DNA of 64,000 nucleotides from Madurella fahalii (Eukaryota > Ascomycota > Sordariomycetes > Sordariales), in contig CM056875.1 in NCBI GenBank assembly GCA_029876055.1, positions 434,001 to 498,000 on the forward strand. The letters are read 5' to 3'. The translations under genes and the position numbers were made by a program. Below the pieces are notes generated by a model, which saw only the letters and a program-made list of their open reading frames with translations, did no database searches and was not told the DNA's origin. Positions 1 through 9,435 of this stretch are shown here, piece by piece (within the stretch, counting starts at the first letter, position 1; each line of letters starts with the position of its first letter).

Positions 1-639
1 GACTCATCCTATAGATCTATGAGAGAGTAAATCAGTACAGAGAAAAGGTATCCAAACTTTATAATAACGTTATCAAGTGATATAGGTAACTCTAAAAGCT
101 CAAAATAGTCGGGAATATATTAGGAAACAGTTGTAACAAGTTAAGGAGCTACTTATACCCAAAAGAGAAGTACTCTTAGAAAGCTAAAAAAATGTAATCT
201 TCTATACTTTGCTGTTATAAGCTCTGCTAAGTATATAGAAATAGCTCTTACCGACGAGAAATGCTAGAGAACCTAAAAGAAGCTCACTGATCTGAAGTAG
301 AAGAGTCTCTATAAGTACTTTGGAAAGGAGGTTAATAATTAAACTGGTAGTAAACAAGTTTCTAAAGGGATATCTCAAGTACTTTATAGTAAGTCTATAC
401 TTCTAACGTCGATTAACACTACTATTATTAATTCCAAACTCCTGAGGTAACTTGAGAAAGTTTCTAGAGTATTCTCGACTCTATATCTAGGACGTTATCC
501 CTTTTACAATAGTAATTTGTATCACAACTACAGAGTTTTCTATGTAGTCAACAATGAGAGATATCTTAAGCCAGGCTCCTTTGTCAAAGCTAAGTATAGA
601 AGCTGTGTGTTTGTAAGCTTGTTACAGTTCCCTATTTCT
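1..639. other. AT-rich degenerate sequence
   Basis: Very AT-rich and full of stops in all frames. No protein could be recognised. It directly precedes the copia relic and is probably the upstream part of the same RIP-eroded retroelement, but that is inference. Confidence 0.3.
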
Positions 640-1200
640 AGTAAAGAGTATAGGATCTCGTATATAGTACTTAGAGATAAGAGCGGATGTACTATAGATA
701 TTATCTTAGAGAATATTGCTGTTATCGAAAGTTTCTACACTAATATTATTATGGAAATACCTCTCTAGGAGAACGGAGTTTAGTACTATAGCTAGGACTA
801 TATACTATAGATAAGAGCACTGAGAAGAGCTTTGTAGTTAAGAAACTAAGATACGAGATAAATCTCGTATTCTTCGAATATAAGCTCCTCAACTACTTTT
901 CTATCCTCGAGCGTAATCTATTGAGTGCTATAGATATTGTAATATTTACTACGAATATAGAATAAGGTTTAAAACATATATAAAAGAAGTTTCACAATCC
1001 ACTACAACCTCGAGAAGACTCTAAGAAGCTCTAGTATAAGAGAGCTGGTTATCTCAATCTAAAAGTACTTAGGGAGCTCATCCTTTATATTAGGAATATC
1101 AAGATCAAGGACATTGTATAAGTAAAGTGCAAGAGCTATATTTGAATATACGCGAAGACAGACGTATCTAGGAAACTGTTAGAAAAGCGCTCTATAAAAC
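640..1200 (+). pseudogene. Ty1/copia retrotransposon relic (protease end and gag-pre-integrase)
   Basis: Two stretches read like a copia polyprotein. Around 649-765 a frame resembles the end of the protease region before the integrase: a hydrophobic LENIAVIESFYTNI stretch matches the family pattern of a 'L.dV..vp.f..NL' segment. Around 1017-1197 another frame matches the gag-pre-integrase region, with KKL-stop-YKRAGYLNLKVL in the place where copia elements have 'LWH.RLGHL...L'. The tryptophan of that motif is now TAG. The two stretches are in different frames, so there is at least one frameshift plus several TAG/TAA codons. No LTRs or reverse transcriptase were recognised, so this is a fragment. 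TGG-to-TAG is the change expected from RIP. The family assignment is moderately sure and the limits are approximate. Confidence 0.5.
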
Positions 1201-1725
1201 TGTTCTAGAGAGTACAGTGAATAGGCAGAAAATTACACCTATAAATTAAATAATAAAAATAAAGAGAGAGGTAAAGATTTATTGGGGATAATATAGCACC
1301 TAGGTCAAGGGTACGATACCCGGGACAGGGTCGCAACGTCTGGAACAGAACTTCGGCACCCGGAATAAGGCCACAACGCCCGTGTGAGGGTCAAAGACCC
1401 AAGGGTAGTAGGACTAGAGTGCCTGGGTACGAGCAGTGCACGCGCAACGTAGGAGCAGAGTGCTCGTTAGGGGTAGGATGGTGGTCTCATTGAACTCTGT
1501 CTCTCTCCTAAGTCCTGTCTTCCACCCCCCTCTTTATGCCCTGCGATGACAGCGTCTGGGCTCACTTACCCCGCTCGCTGCCCCGTCATCGACCTTGCTT
1601 GTACGCTCCTTCGACGCTCCTCTGACGCGATATCCTCGTCCTTCTGGCCTAGCGTTGTTGTTGCTTTTGCGACCCCGCCGGCGCTGCGGCTTCGGGGCTT
1701 CCGTCCTGCGCCCACGCCGACCTTA
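1201..1725. other. Non-coding flank with imperfect CCCGGAA-type repeats
   Basis: Contains irregular units of the form CCCGGAATAAGG...CAACGCCC at about 1300-1400 (best unit 1357-1381). A related unit lies just outside the other end of the Harbinger element (5059-5084). No gene is seen. The last three bases (1723-1725, TTA) are the left target-site duplication of that element. Confidence 0.4.
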
Positions 1726-1762
1726 GAGCCAGATTACGAACCGACTGGCCAGTCCGGACTGG
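1726..1762 (+). repeat. Left terminal inverted repeat of Harbinger element
   Basis: 37 bp, matching 5004-5040 in inverted orientation with one mismatch. The inner part is itself palindromic (GACTGGCCAGTC-type), and a further CTGGCCAGTCC copy lies subterminally near 1990-2002, possibly a transposase-binding site. Confidence 0.9.
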
Positions 1763-2129
1763 CCAGTCTGGGAGGTAAAGCTCGGGCCACTGACCCATTT
1801 TTTGCCCTTTTAAGCTCTCCTTAACAGCCCATTCCACACGCCCCAGCCAGACTGGCCACCCCCTCCCTGCTCGCGATGTATCGAAGTGGATATCGTTGTC
1901 GGCTCGCCCAGGAATGGTAAATAGTAGGTCAATTCTGCCCATTTTCTGCCTAGTCCGTACCGATAGTAAGATAAGCGGTTTTGGGCAGACTGGCCAGTCC
2001 AGTATAGGCCTAGTCGCCGTTGCTGTGGAAGCAGGAAAAGGGATTGTAGATGTCGGGGCAAGTATTGAAGATGCTGACGAGAATAACTGTTGTATAGGTT
2101 TCCTACAGTAATATCAGTCCATACTGCAT

Positions 2130-3270
2130 TGTCAATATAGATCAGATATACCGCAATGGGACTGTTGCTTTTGCATATGCCGCCACACTCGCCATCCACG
2201 TCATCCAAAATGCCAGATCACCGCGCCTCAGTCAAGTCAATTCGACCACCCCAGAAGAAGCAAGAAAGCTAGCCACCTCTTTACTTGATAGCTCTGATCA
2301 GCGCTTTAGGGAGCTTTTTCGCCTAGATAAAAGCACCTTCAAGAGCCTCGTTACGTGGCTTACAAAGAACGCAGGACTGCGACCATCTCGCTAGGTATCA
2401 TCTGAGCAGAAGGTTATGGTGATCCTCTGGATCCTCGCCTACGCGACGAATCAGCGTAATACTGCCTATAGATTTGGCGTCAGTAAGATAGCTGTATCGA
2501 AGATCGTTAGGGAATTGTTACCGATACTTGTGTTGTTGCACAAAGCGTTCGTCAAGTTACCAGATAACGAATAGCTAGATCCCAGCATTGAACTGAACCC
2601 CAGGCGGAATGCCCTCAACGGTTGTATTAGTGCAATTGATGGGACGCATATCGCAGCGTATATCCCGAGGGATAAGTAGTTGCGATAGCGCGACAGGAAA
2701 GGCCAGATAACCTAGAATATATTTGCCGCCGTCAGAACCGACTTTTCTTTCAGTTACGTACTTGCCGGCACAGAAGGCTCTATGAACGACGCTAGTATAT
2801 ACGCGTAGGCGTTTGGGAGGTCGTTCAGGGTTCCTAGAAACCGTTATTATCTGGTCGACGTGGGTTTTAATAGTCGGGATGGCGTCGTCGTACCTTTCCT
2901 AGGTATTAGATATCATCTGGAAGGCTGGTATAACGCTACGCGGCCGCCTAGGGAACTGAAGGAACTATATAACTTACGCTACGCGCGTGTTCATGTAGTT
3001 GTTAAGCAGGTCTTTGGCCAACTGAAGAGAAGATGGAAGATTATTCGAGTTGCCGCAGGCGAATATAATATCGAGAAGCAGGTACAGATCGTATATACTG
3101 TAACTGGGCTTCATAACTTTGTAATCGCAGAGCGAGGGGAAGACGAATTAACTAGTAACCAGAGAGATCTAATATCGTTAGCGAAGTCTCGAGCAGAATC
3201 TGTACTTGGGGGACGCAATCCTGATCAGATTCGCTGGCAGGCAGCTCATACGATATGGGAAAACTGGTAG
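2130..3270 (+). pseudogene. Harbinger DDE transposase (dead)
   Basis: A single reading frame gives a Harbinger-type transposase interrupted only by six TAG codons (for example 2392-2394 and 2572-2574), with no frameshift. In order: an N-terminal helical part (ARSPRLSQVNSTTPEEARKL); the first catalytic region with AIDGTHI (Asp at 2638-2640); the second region ending in EGSMNDASIYA (Asp at 2788-2790); YYLVDVGFNSRDG; and the C-terminal VFGQLKRRWKII block. The third acidic residue, normally Glu just before QVFG, is Lys (AAG at 3004-3006), a G-to-A change that would remove catalysis. TAG in place of CAG/TGG is the RIP pattern. The start codon could not be fixed; homology is visible from about 2165 onward. 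Confidence 0.85.
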
Positions 3271-3327
3271 CAATGGAAGAACCGCTTAGAATAAGAAGGC
3301 GTTGATAGAGAGGTAGTTGAATCGAGT

Positions 3328-3468
3328 GAATTCGATAGAGTTGATAGAAGTAGTTAAAAGTAGTAGAAAACAGCGAATTCGATAGAGTTGATAGAAGTAG
3401 TTAAAAGTAGTAGAAAACAGCGAATTCGATAGATTTGATAGAAGTAGGTAAAAGTAGTGGAAAACAGC
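3328..3468 (+). repeat. 47-bp tandem repeat, three copies
   Basis: Copies at 3328-3374, 3375-3421 and 3422-3468, each beginning GAATTCGATAGA. The first two are identical and the third differs at a few positions. A degenerate partial copy precedes it (from about 3301) and GAATTC recurs at 3469. It lies between the two convergent genes of the Harbinger element. Confidence 0.9.
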
Positions 3469-3778
3469 GAATTCAACAAGGTCGAAGATAGGCAACTATA
3501 TCTAATAACTACTCTCCTCCCTTCCACTTTTCTATATACAACTTCTTCATCGCTAAACTCAACTTATTCCACATTACCGCCTGTATTGGATTTGCCTGAA
3601 GATACTCGATACAATTCAATAGTTCCTTATCGTCAACAACATCTGCAAATTATGCCTGAATATCCTCAATCGCGAGCGCAACGTCGTTAGCGCCAGGAAG
3701 CCGTAGCGCGGCCAGAACTGAAACCGCCTCGCGAAACGTCTGCGCAAGAACCTAACTGTCGCGTTCCCTGGCGCGCCT

Positions 3779-4811
3779 CTATGTGGATTGAGACGAGGGT
3801 ATCTCCAACGGTACAGGGCTGCTGTCAGAAATAGGCGTTTGATCTGGGTCAGTCTCGATTCGACGCCGTTGAGCGGCTGTTAACCTTGGTATAGGGACAG
3901 GCGTATGGGAAAGGAAATCGAGGTCGGTATCGGTATCGTCAGACTCAAGATCAAGGCAAGCAGGATCGTCACGGCCAGAGTCGTCAGAATCCAGGTTCGT
4001 CGCTGCAGTTACCTGCATATTCGCCACCTCGTCGACCTTAGCGATGAAGCTACTGCTTACGTATTCGCGGAAAAAGACAGAGCGATATATTAGGATATCG
4101 CCAAGCGGTAGCGATCTCAGCCAGTTTATACTCCTCGAGGAGGTATTATTCCGACGTACAAACTGTTCCCAAGTCGCCTCTGATACAAGCGGCAAGCTAG
4201 TATCAGGATCAATCGAAATACCAGAGTATCCATCTACCAGCATCTTCCATAACTAGAAGCGTCTATACTCGGTATCGTACTTTGTGCTGATAACCTTGGT
4301 ACTCTATATAAAACGAGGCCATTCCTCCTTACAACGCGCTGATATTTCCTCCCAGATAGGACGGTAATCTTTCTTCTTCGTACTATTGAAAAGCCTTCTT
4401 TTGCGACAGTCGTTAAACCATATCATCACTTGATCCATTATATCGCGACTGAACTGGGCCTTCTTCAGTGGAGTATCTGAGCGCTCGGATAGCGTTACCC
4501 TCCTCCTCTTAGCTGCAGCGACAGGTATCCTATATGTGCCTACACGCTTTTGACTCGCTTGTTGGCTAACCGCCGGGGTTCGAAGTAGTACAGGATCGTC
4601 AACACTATATAGAACAGTACTATCCTGATCGACAGGAACGGTTGCAGCCGACAGCTCGGCTTGGGAAGGGGGGAGGGTTGTAGGCAGTCGTTGTCGCTGA
4701 TGTCGGTTGGCCCAGGCTCGAGGGTATCAAAGTCTACTGTGCTAGGCAAGGGACTGTCGGCTAATACGTCAATAGTATTCCTAACCGTTATCGTATCCTA
4801 TTGGCTTGCCA
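3779..4811 (-). pseudogene. Harbinger Myb/SANT-like DNA-binding protein (dead)
   Basis: Read on the minus strand, the central part (about 4310-4480) gives the Myb/SANT-like block of fungal Harbinger elements: FSRDIMDQVMIWFNDC, then KKKDYRPIWEEIS and CKEEWPRF. After two TAG stops the same frame continues with the conserved GYSGISIDPDT... segment and an acidic tail ending at 3779. The N-terminal acidic part starts at the ATG near 4811 in a different frame, with a shift near 4680-4720. In active elements this protein accompanies the transposase and binds the ends. Several stops and one frameshift make it non-functional. Confidence 0.75.
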
Positions 4812-5003
4812 TTGCAACGAATTTTAGCTAGGAAATAGACCTTCAAGCTAATCTCGATAGACAGGGTAGCGGCTTTCGACATTGACGAAGTCTAACTACG
4901 AAGGCGGTGAGCCGAAAAGGTAGGTGGAAGGCCCCTGAGCAGCCAAGACGCTAAAAAGCAGTACATCGTCGCCCAGACCCACCCTCAGAAGTATCAGACT
5001 AGA

Positions 5004-5040
5004 CCAGTCCGGACTGGCCAGTCAGTTCGTAATCTGGCTC
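5004..5040 (-). repeat. Right terminal inverted repeat of Harbinger element
   Basis: Inverted partner of 1726-1762 (36 of 37 positions). It is followed immediately by the TTA duplication at 5041-5043. Confidence 0.9.
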
Positions 5041-5043
5041 TTA

Positions 5044-6399
5044 CCCAGCCGGTCCTCACAGCCCGGAACAAGGTCACAACGCCCAGAACAGGGCTCTGGT
5101 ACTCGGAATAGGGCGTTGGCACCCAGAATAGGGCACTGGCACCCGGAACAGAGTCCAGCATCTCTAAACGCACTATAATCTCACCTGTGGAGCGAAGAAA
5201 TCTCGTATTCAAGGAGATCTTCAAAATTAGCTCCACAGTAAGCAGGTAATCTACAATAAACCCCCTTTCCAATTATCCCAAAGGCTGAAACGGCCAACAA
5301 GATCAAATATATAATAACTACGTGTAACGAGAGTCTCCAGACGAAGGTCAGAAGGACCCGCCGAATGATGCTAGATGATGTCATGATATAGGATAGATAA
5401 GAACCCCGTGAGGGAACTCTCTCACGCAGGGCACTTCTGATCCACAAGGATCAGTCTCTGTGTAATTGATAGGAGGCTGTTCACCAAGATATCGCCCGCT
5501 GGTCCAGGTCTTTTCGGTATCAAGACATCGTAGTCCATCTCCCTCAACGTGTTCCCAGAACAACCCCTTTACACTACGGCTTTCCCTCACTTAGATAGAA
5601 TTAATAATTAAGCACTTTGAAGTCTTTTCTTCACCTTCCTTCTTTTCCATCATCCACTATGTGCTTTACCTTGTATACAACTACACCTCAACAAGATTGA
5701 ACAATATAGGTGTATAGCACTCTCTCTGGTTAGAGAGAGGCTACTACTTATAAGATAGGGCAGCTCCCAATAGAGCGAGCAAACTGATATCAAAGAAAGT
5801 GTAAAATTCGATATCCTCTCTGTCCGAAGATGACTGTTACGTGGCGGAGGCCAGCACTGCTCAGCAGTATCTGGGCCCACATCTCGTCAGGGATAACAGC
5901 CTAGAGACCATCGCATACGTCTATAAAGACCTCTCAGATTTGTCCTCAGAGGACCTTCACTCAATCAACCATTATCATATCTTACTTCGTCATAGATCAT
6001 GCCAGTGTTTATGAAGTGCCTACCTCAGCGTCAAGGCTGACGCCATTGAGGTCACCAGTTACGAGGTCATGACGAAACCCCGTAACAATGACGGTCAGGA
6101 TAGTCTTGTTGGAAATGAACGTCGGTATTGCAAATGAGTAATACACTCTGTACAGCTGGGAACACCTGCCAACAGACGTCAGATCACGTGACGTGTATCC
6201 AAGATTAGCTTGTCAGATAAAATGTAGATTTAGCATTCTATAACTAACAATCGTGGAGCTCCTCACCTTTTAGGTGTTTAGTGTAGTTAGTAGTTTACGA
6301 CATAGCTCTTATGAGCTTCTTATCTGGGTGTGATATCTATAATGCAACTATACCACAAAAAATAGTTCAATTGAAGAAGGTCTACAGGCCATATTTTAT
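5044..6399. other. Repeat-derived non-coding region
   Basis: Begins with imperfect units 'CACCCGGAA(C/T)AGGGC' (about 5055-5160), related to those at 1300-1400. A hairpin-like GTGAGGGAACTCTCTCAC lies near 5408-5426. The stretch 6107-6249 begins TGTTGGAAATG and ends CTAACA, resembling a short copia-type LTR, but no target duplication was found. No convincing gene. Confidence 0.3.
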
Positions 6400-6519
6400 A
6401 GATGTCTAATAAGTCTATTTGTTAGATATCTAATAAGTCTATTTGTTAGATGTCTAATAAGTCTATTTATTAGATGTCTAATAAGTCTATTTATTAGATG
6501 TCTAATAAGTCTATTTATT
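6400..6519 (+). repeat. 24-bp tandem repeat, five copies
   Basis: Five head-to-tail 24-bp units with one or two differences each. Every unit contains TAATAAG...TTTATTA, so each can form a small hairpin. Confidence 0.95.
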
Positions 6520-6681
6520 AGATACAAAGGTGGTTTGGAATAAAGCTATCAGGTATTAAGTCTTAGCTATATAAATTAAACTACATCTACCCTAGAACAT
6601 GAATTTTCATCAGAACAACGCTTATACAGAATATTATACATCCCACTCTTTTCTAGCTAAATATATGCTATAACGTATTTT

Positions 6682-6732
6682 ATAAGTGAGCGATACATAT
6701 AAGTGAGTGGTACATATAAGCGAGCGGTATAC
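6682..6732 (+). repeat. 17-bp tandem repeat, three copies
   Basis: Units at 6682, 6699 and 6716 of the form ATAAGYGAGYGRTACAT. Related CGCTCGCTTAT words recur inverted near 8070-8100. Confidence 0.7.
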
Positions 6733-6789
6733 TTTCTTAGCAAAACACGACCTTCTAACTTCTCCTACTAATTCTACTACCATTTCGCC

Positions 6790-7246
6790 ATAGATTCCTC
6801 CTCAGTCGAATCTAGGATTATTTTGCCCTCAAAGCTATATAAGATGATCTAAAACTTAGTCTTCGAAAGGCAGCTACGATCTATAACTTACCACCAATAA
6901 CTCTATCTACCCGACGTAACAATCGGCCTACACAACGTGATACTCTAGCTAATTCACAAAAACTTACAGATCTAGAGGAGTATACGATTATTCAGTATAT
7001 AACTGAGCTCTGTATATACGTATTCCCTCCTCAGCTTCATTTTATAGAAGATATAGCCAACTGACTGCTATGCGAACGTAACACGTCTCCTGTTAGTAAG
7101 CTCTAGGCTTATAACTTTATCAAATGCCAACCAAAACTCCGGATACGTTTTACACGTAAATACGACTACCAGAAAGCTAAATACGAAGATCCGAAGATTA
7201 TTCGCGAGTAGTTTGTACTTATATACAATACTAAAGCTAAATATAG
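6790..7246 (+). pseudogene. Fot1/Pogo transposase, N-terminal piece
   Basis: One frame gives the N-terminal half of a fungal Fot1/Pogo transposase: a psq-type helix-turn-helix (LRKAATIYNLPPITLSTRRN), then the CENP-B-like DNA-binding block with ANSQKLTDLEEYTIIQYI, FPPQLHF and RFTRKYDYQKAKYEDPKII. Four in-frame stops (one TAA, one TGA, two TAG) sit where the family has Gln, Arg and Trp, all explained by C-to-T or G-to-A changes. The piece ends at NTKAKYS, where a 416-bp insertion begins. In intact members the catalytic domain follows within a few residues. Confidence 0.8.
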
Positions 7247-7279
7247 TGAGTTGGGGAAAACAGTCCCCAGAGGGCAGAG

Positions 7280-7297
7280 TCCCTCTGATCAGAGGGA
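7280..7297. repeat. 18-bp perfect palindrome, copy 1
   Basis: TCCCTCTGATCAGAGGGA, identical to 7473-7490. Confidence 0.9.
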
Positions 7298-7472
7298 CAC
7301 AGTTGCTAGGATGGTGCCCTGGGGGCTGGAACTTGCCGTGGGCCATTTTTCTTTCGCACCATAAGTAGGGCCGTCCTGGCCATTGCTCCTTAGACAGGAC
7401 AATCAATTCAGTACTTTTCTTCACACTTGTTGCAAGCTCAATTGACGAGCTCTCCTTGCGTACAAAGCGATC

Positions 7473-7490
7473 TCCCTCTGATCAGAGGGA
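7473..7490. repeat. 18-bp perfect palindrome, copy 2
   Basis: Same sequence as 7280-7297, 193 bp away, within the same inserted segment. Confidence 0.9.
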
Positions 7491-7667
7491 ACTCTATCTG
7501 CACATGCTGTTTTGACCTTGTTTAGGCTGCAGAGACCCGATTTGTGGTGGTATCGCCTGGCCTGTCTTGTCTATCTTGTCTGTCGGGCATTTGGCCGCCT
7601 TTGCCCTCCCCCTTGTTTTTGGTGGGTATGTGGGTGTAGATGTGTGTTTCTGCACCATTTCAATAGT

Positions 7668-7760
7668 ATCCTTAATAAAGATATATACAACTTTAACGAG
7701 ACCGGGTTTATAATGGGTATAATTACTACTAATATGGTTGTAACTGTTAGAAAGCATGGC
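7668..7760 (+). pseudogene. Fot1/Pogo transposase, catalytic-start piece
   Basis: Reads NKDIYNFNETGFIMG followed by VVT, the segment around the first catalytic aspartate of Fot1/Pogo enzymes (family pattern DIYNFDETGF.MG). The Asp codon is now AAC (Asn, 7695-7697), a G-to-A change. Similarity ends after VRKH, where unrelated sequence begins, so most of the catalytic domain is missing. Confidence 0.75.
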
Positions 7761-9184
7761 ATCTCTGAATCTTGGGAAATGACAGTTGAGGATCTTGTAT
7801 ATCTTCTCTTCATTGTCTTGATTGTGTTTTTCTATCTGTGCTGGAGAGCTTGATCCTTTTATAGACGAGATATCCGTATAGGATAACGTCTGTTCAGTAG
7901 CACAGTTAACTGCCAGCCTGCTTTAGCTGACTAGAGTACATGGGTTTGACTCCCACACTAGATCCTGTGATCCTGATCCTTCGGACTGGCACCTGACCCT
8001 TTTGACATTATTTCCTAGTGTTGTAGTTGTGAATTGAGGATAGTTGTGGTGGAGTGGTAGTAAATTCGCCGCTCGCTTATATTCGCCGCTCGCTTATCAA
8101 ATACGTTAAGTATATTTATCTCGTTTATTTTTATATACAAATCACTAATATCTCGATAGCAAGTTTATAGTGTATATTACTCTATAGCCGCACTATATAA
8201 CTAACTCTGTTTATGGCAATCGTTCTACCCTAGCCAGAACTGCAGTTGTAATATTGAGGTCAGTCTCAGTCACTATGTTCCTACTGAGTTATCACTAACT
8301 TTTTGTAGTACAAATCTGAAGTACGTATCTAAGACGTACAGTCTATTACTTACATATCGCTTAGCAATATTGGTTTCGTAGGTTAGTTGAGCATTAAACG
8401 CCGTTTCCTTAAGATAGTTAATGTTAATATATAAGCTTAGAAAATATAAAAAGAGCTATATATAACTCTAAGCTATAACCCTAATTCTAAGTAATATCCT
8501 CTTAGCAATACAAGTGAGTCTATATATATTGCAATTAATTTAATTGACTTTGAAATAGGATCAAGAGATTGAAATCTAGGTCTATGGAACTAAACTATGT
8601 GAATTCCGGCTCTATGGAACCAGATCCAAGGCACCTATACCATACTAGATCAGACACTGATCTGGATCGCTATGATCTGTTACGGATCACAGTGATCAAT
8701 ATCTGTGCCTATGCGATAGTTTCGTATCTCTGTATCTAGAACCTAAGCCTGAAACTATGGATCCGGATCACTGTGATCCGATGTAATCAAACGTGATCCA
8801 TACGCCTGGACCTATATCCGTGGATCTGGATCCCAGTAGTTCAATGTAAGGAAATAAGGATAAGAGAGAGTTTCGCCCTCGTCTCCAAATCCTGTATAGT
8901 AAAGTAAGCAGTAACGTTTGACACGTACACACATACAATCAAAACGCACGATCAATTGCACTTACTTTGAAAAAACGCTTTGCACTTGAGACTTGAACCC
9001 TGAACCTCATCTCTGTCAATCTTCCTGCCTACCACTGTACTTACCGACCGTGTTCTCTATTGCAAGAGTCTCCCGCTCTCACAGATTAAGTAGTTTTATC
9101 CCAACCTTCCGCTTCTCACCTTGCCCTATGCTAAGTAAAAAGGAGATCTTTGTCTCTTGATAGTAACCCTCTTTTAGTTAGAGA
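7761..9184. other. Repeat-derived sequence within the broken Pogo element
   Basis: Lies between the catalytic-start and C-terminal pieces of the transposase and is not transposase-like. It holds a GATC-rich palindromic zone (about 8600-8840, including the perfect palindrome CGGATCACTGTGATCCG at 8764-8780) and two weak Pol III B-box-like words (near 7943, plus; near 8985, minus). No protein gene is recognised. Confidence 0.4.
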
Positions 9185-9435
9185 TCTCTTTGCTTTATAA
9201 GGTTAACGAGGTACTAAGCAAATACCAGAGCGTTAAAAGAATATATATACAGCTTAGAGGATCACTTACTATATAAGATGTATAGGATCTACTAACTTAT
9301 AAGGTTATAGATAGAGAGTAGTAGAAGATATATAGCTGGAAGATAGTAGTAAAAGAGAAGTTGTATAAAGATTCAGTGCTGTGGTATATGTGGTAAACCT
9401 GGCTATAATGTACATACTTGCTAAGAGAATGTAGA
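9185..9435 (+). pseudogene. Fot1/Pogo transposase, C-terminal piece with zinc knuckle
   Basis: Reads NEVLSKYQSVKR, then RGSLTI-stop-DV-stop-DLLTYK, then the zinc knuckle CCGICGKPGYNVHTC (CX2CX4..HX..C type, with the usual GH changed to GY). This is the C-terminal tail of Fot1/Pogo-type transposases, so the piece probably belongs to the same element as the N-terminal pieces 2 kb upstream. Several in-frame stops. Confidence 0.6.

Larger units (their letters stand above)
1726..5040. mobile_element. PIF/Harbinger DNA transposon, complete boundaries, inactive
   Basis: The 3315-bp element starts GAGCCAGATTACGAAC and ends in the inverted copy. The terminal inverted repeats span 1726-1762 and 5004-5040 and match at 36 of 37 positions, the single mismatch being C versus T. 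It is flanked by TTA at 1723-1725 and 5041-5043, the 3-bp target duplication typical of the Harbinger superfamily. Inside are the two genes expected of such elements, placed tail to tail: a DDE transposase on the plus strand and a Myb/SANT-like DNA-binding protein on the minus strand, with a 47-bp tandem repeat between them. Both genes are disabled by in-frame stops. The near-identical ends argue that the insertion itself has not been rearranged. Confidence 0.9.
7247..7662. mobile_element. 416-bp insertion nested in the Pogo transposase
   Basis: The transposase frame stops at 7246 and resumes at 7668 with exactly the residues expected next, so this segment is inserted. It begins TG and ends CA and is flanked by ATAG on both sides (7243-7246 and 7663-7666; ATAGT if the boundary T is counted). 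Those are features of a solo LTR, though no partner was found. It contains two copies of an 18-bp perfect palindrome (7280-7297 and 7473-7490). Confidence 0.6.

Noticed and set aside
6107..6249. Short copia-type LTR (TGTTGGAAATG ... CTAACA)
   Set aside because: Only 143 bp, no target duplication, and no partner LTR or primer-binding site recognised.
7905..7975. tRNA-like segment with a GGTTTGACTCC B-box word
   Set aside because: The only A-box-like word is about 18 bases upstream, too close for a tRNA, and no cloverleaf could be drawn.
8970..9045. Minus-strand tRNA/SINE-like segment with GGTTCAAGTCTC
   Set aside because: The B-box match is good, but the A box is weak and no SINE tail or second copy was found in the window.
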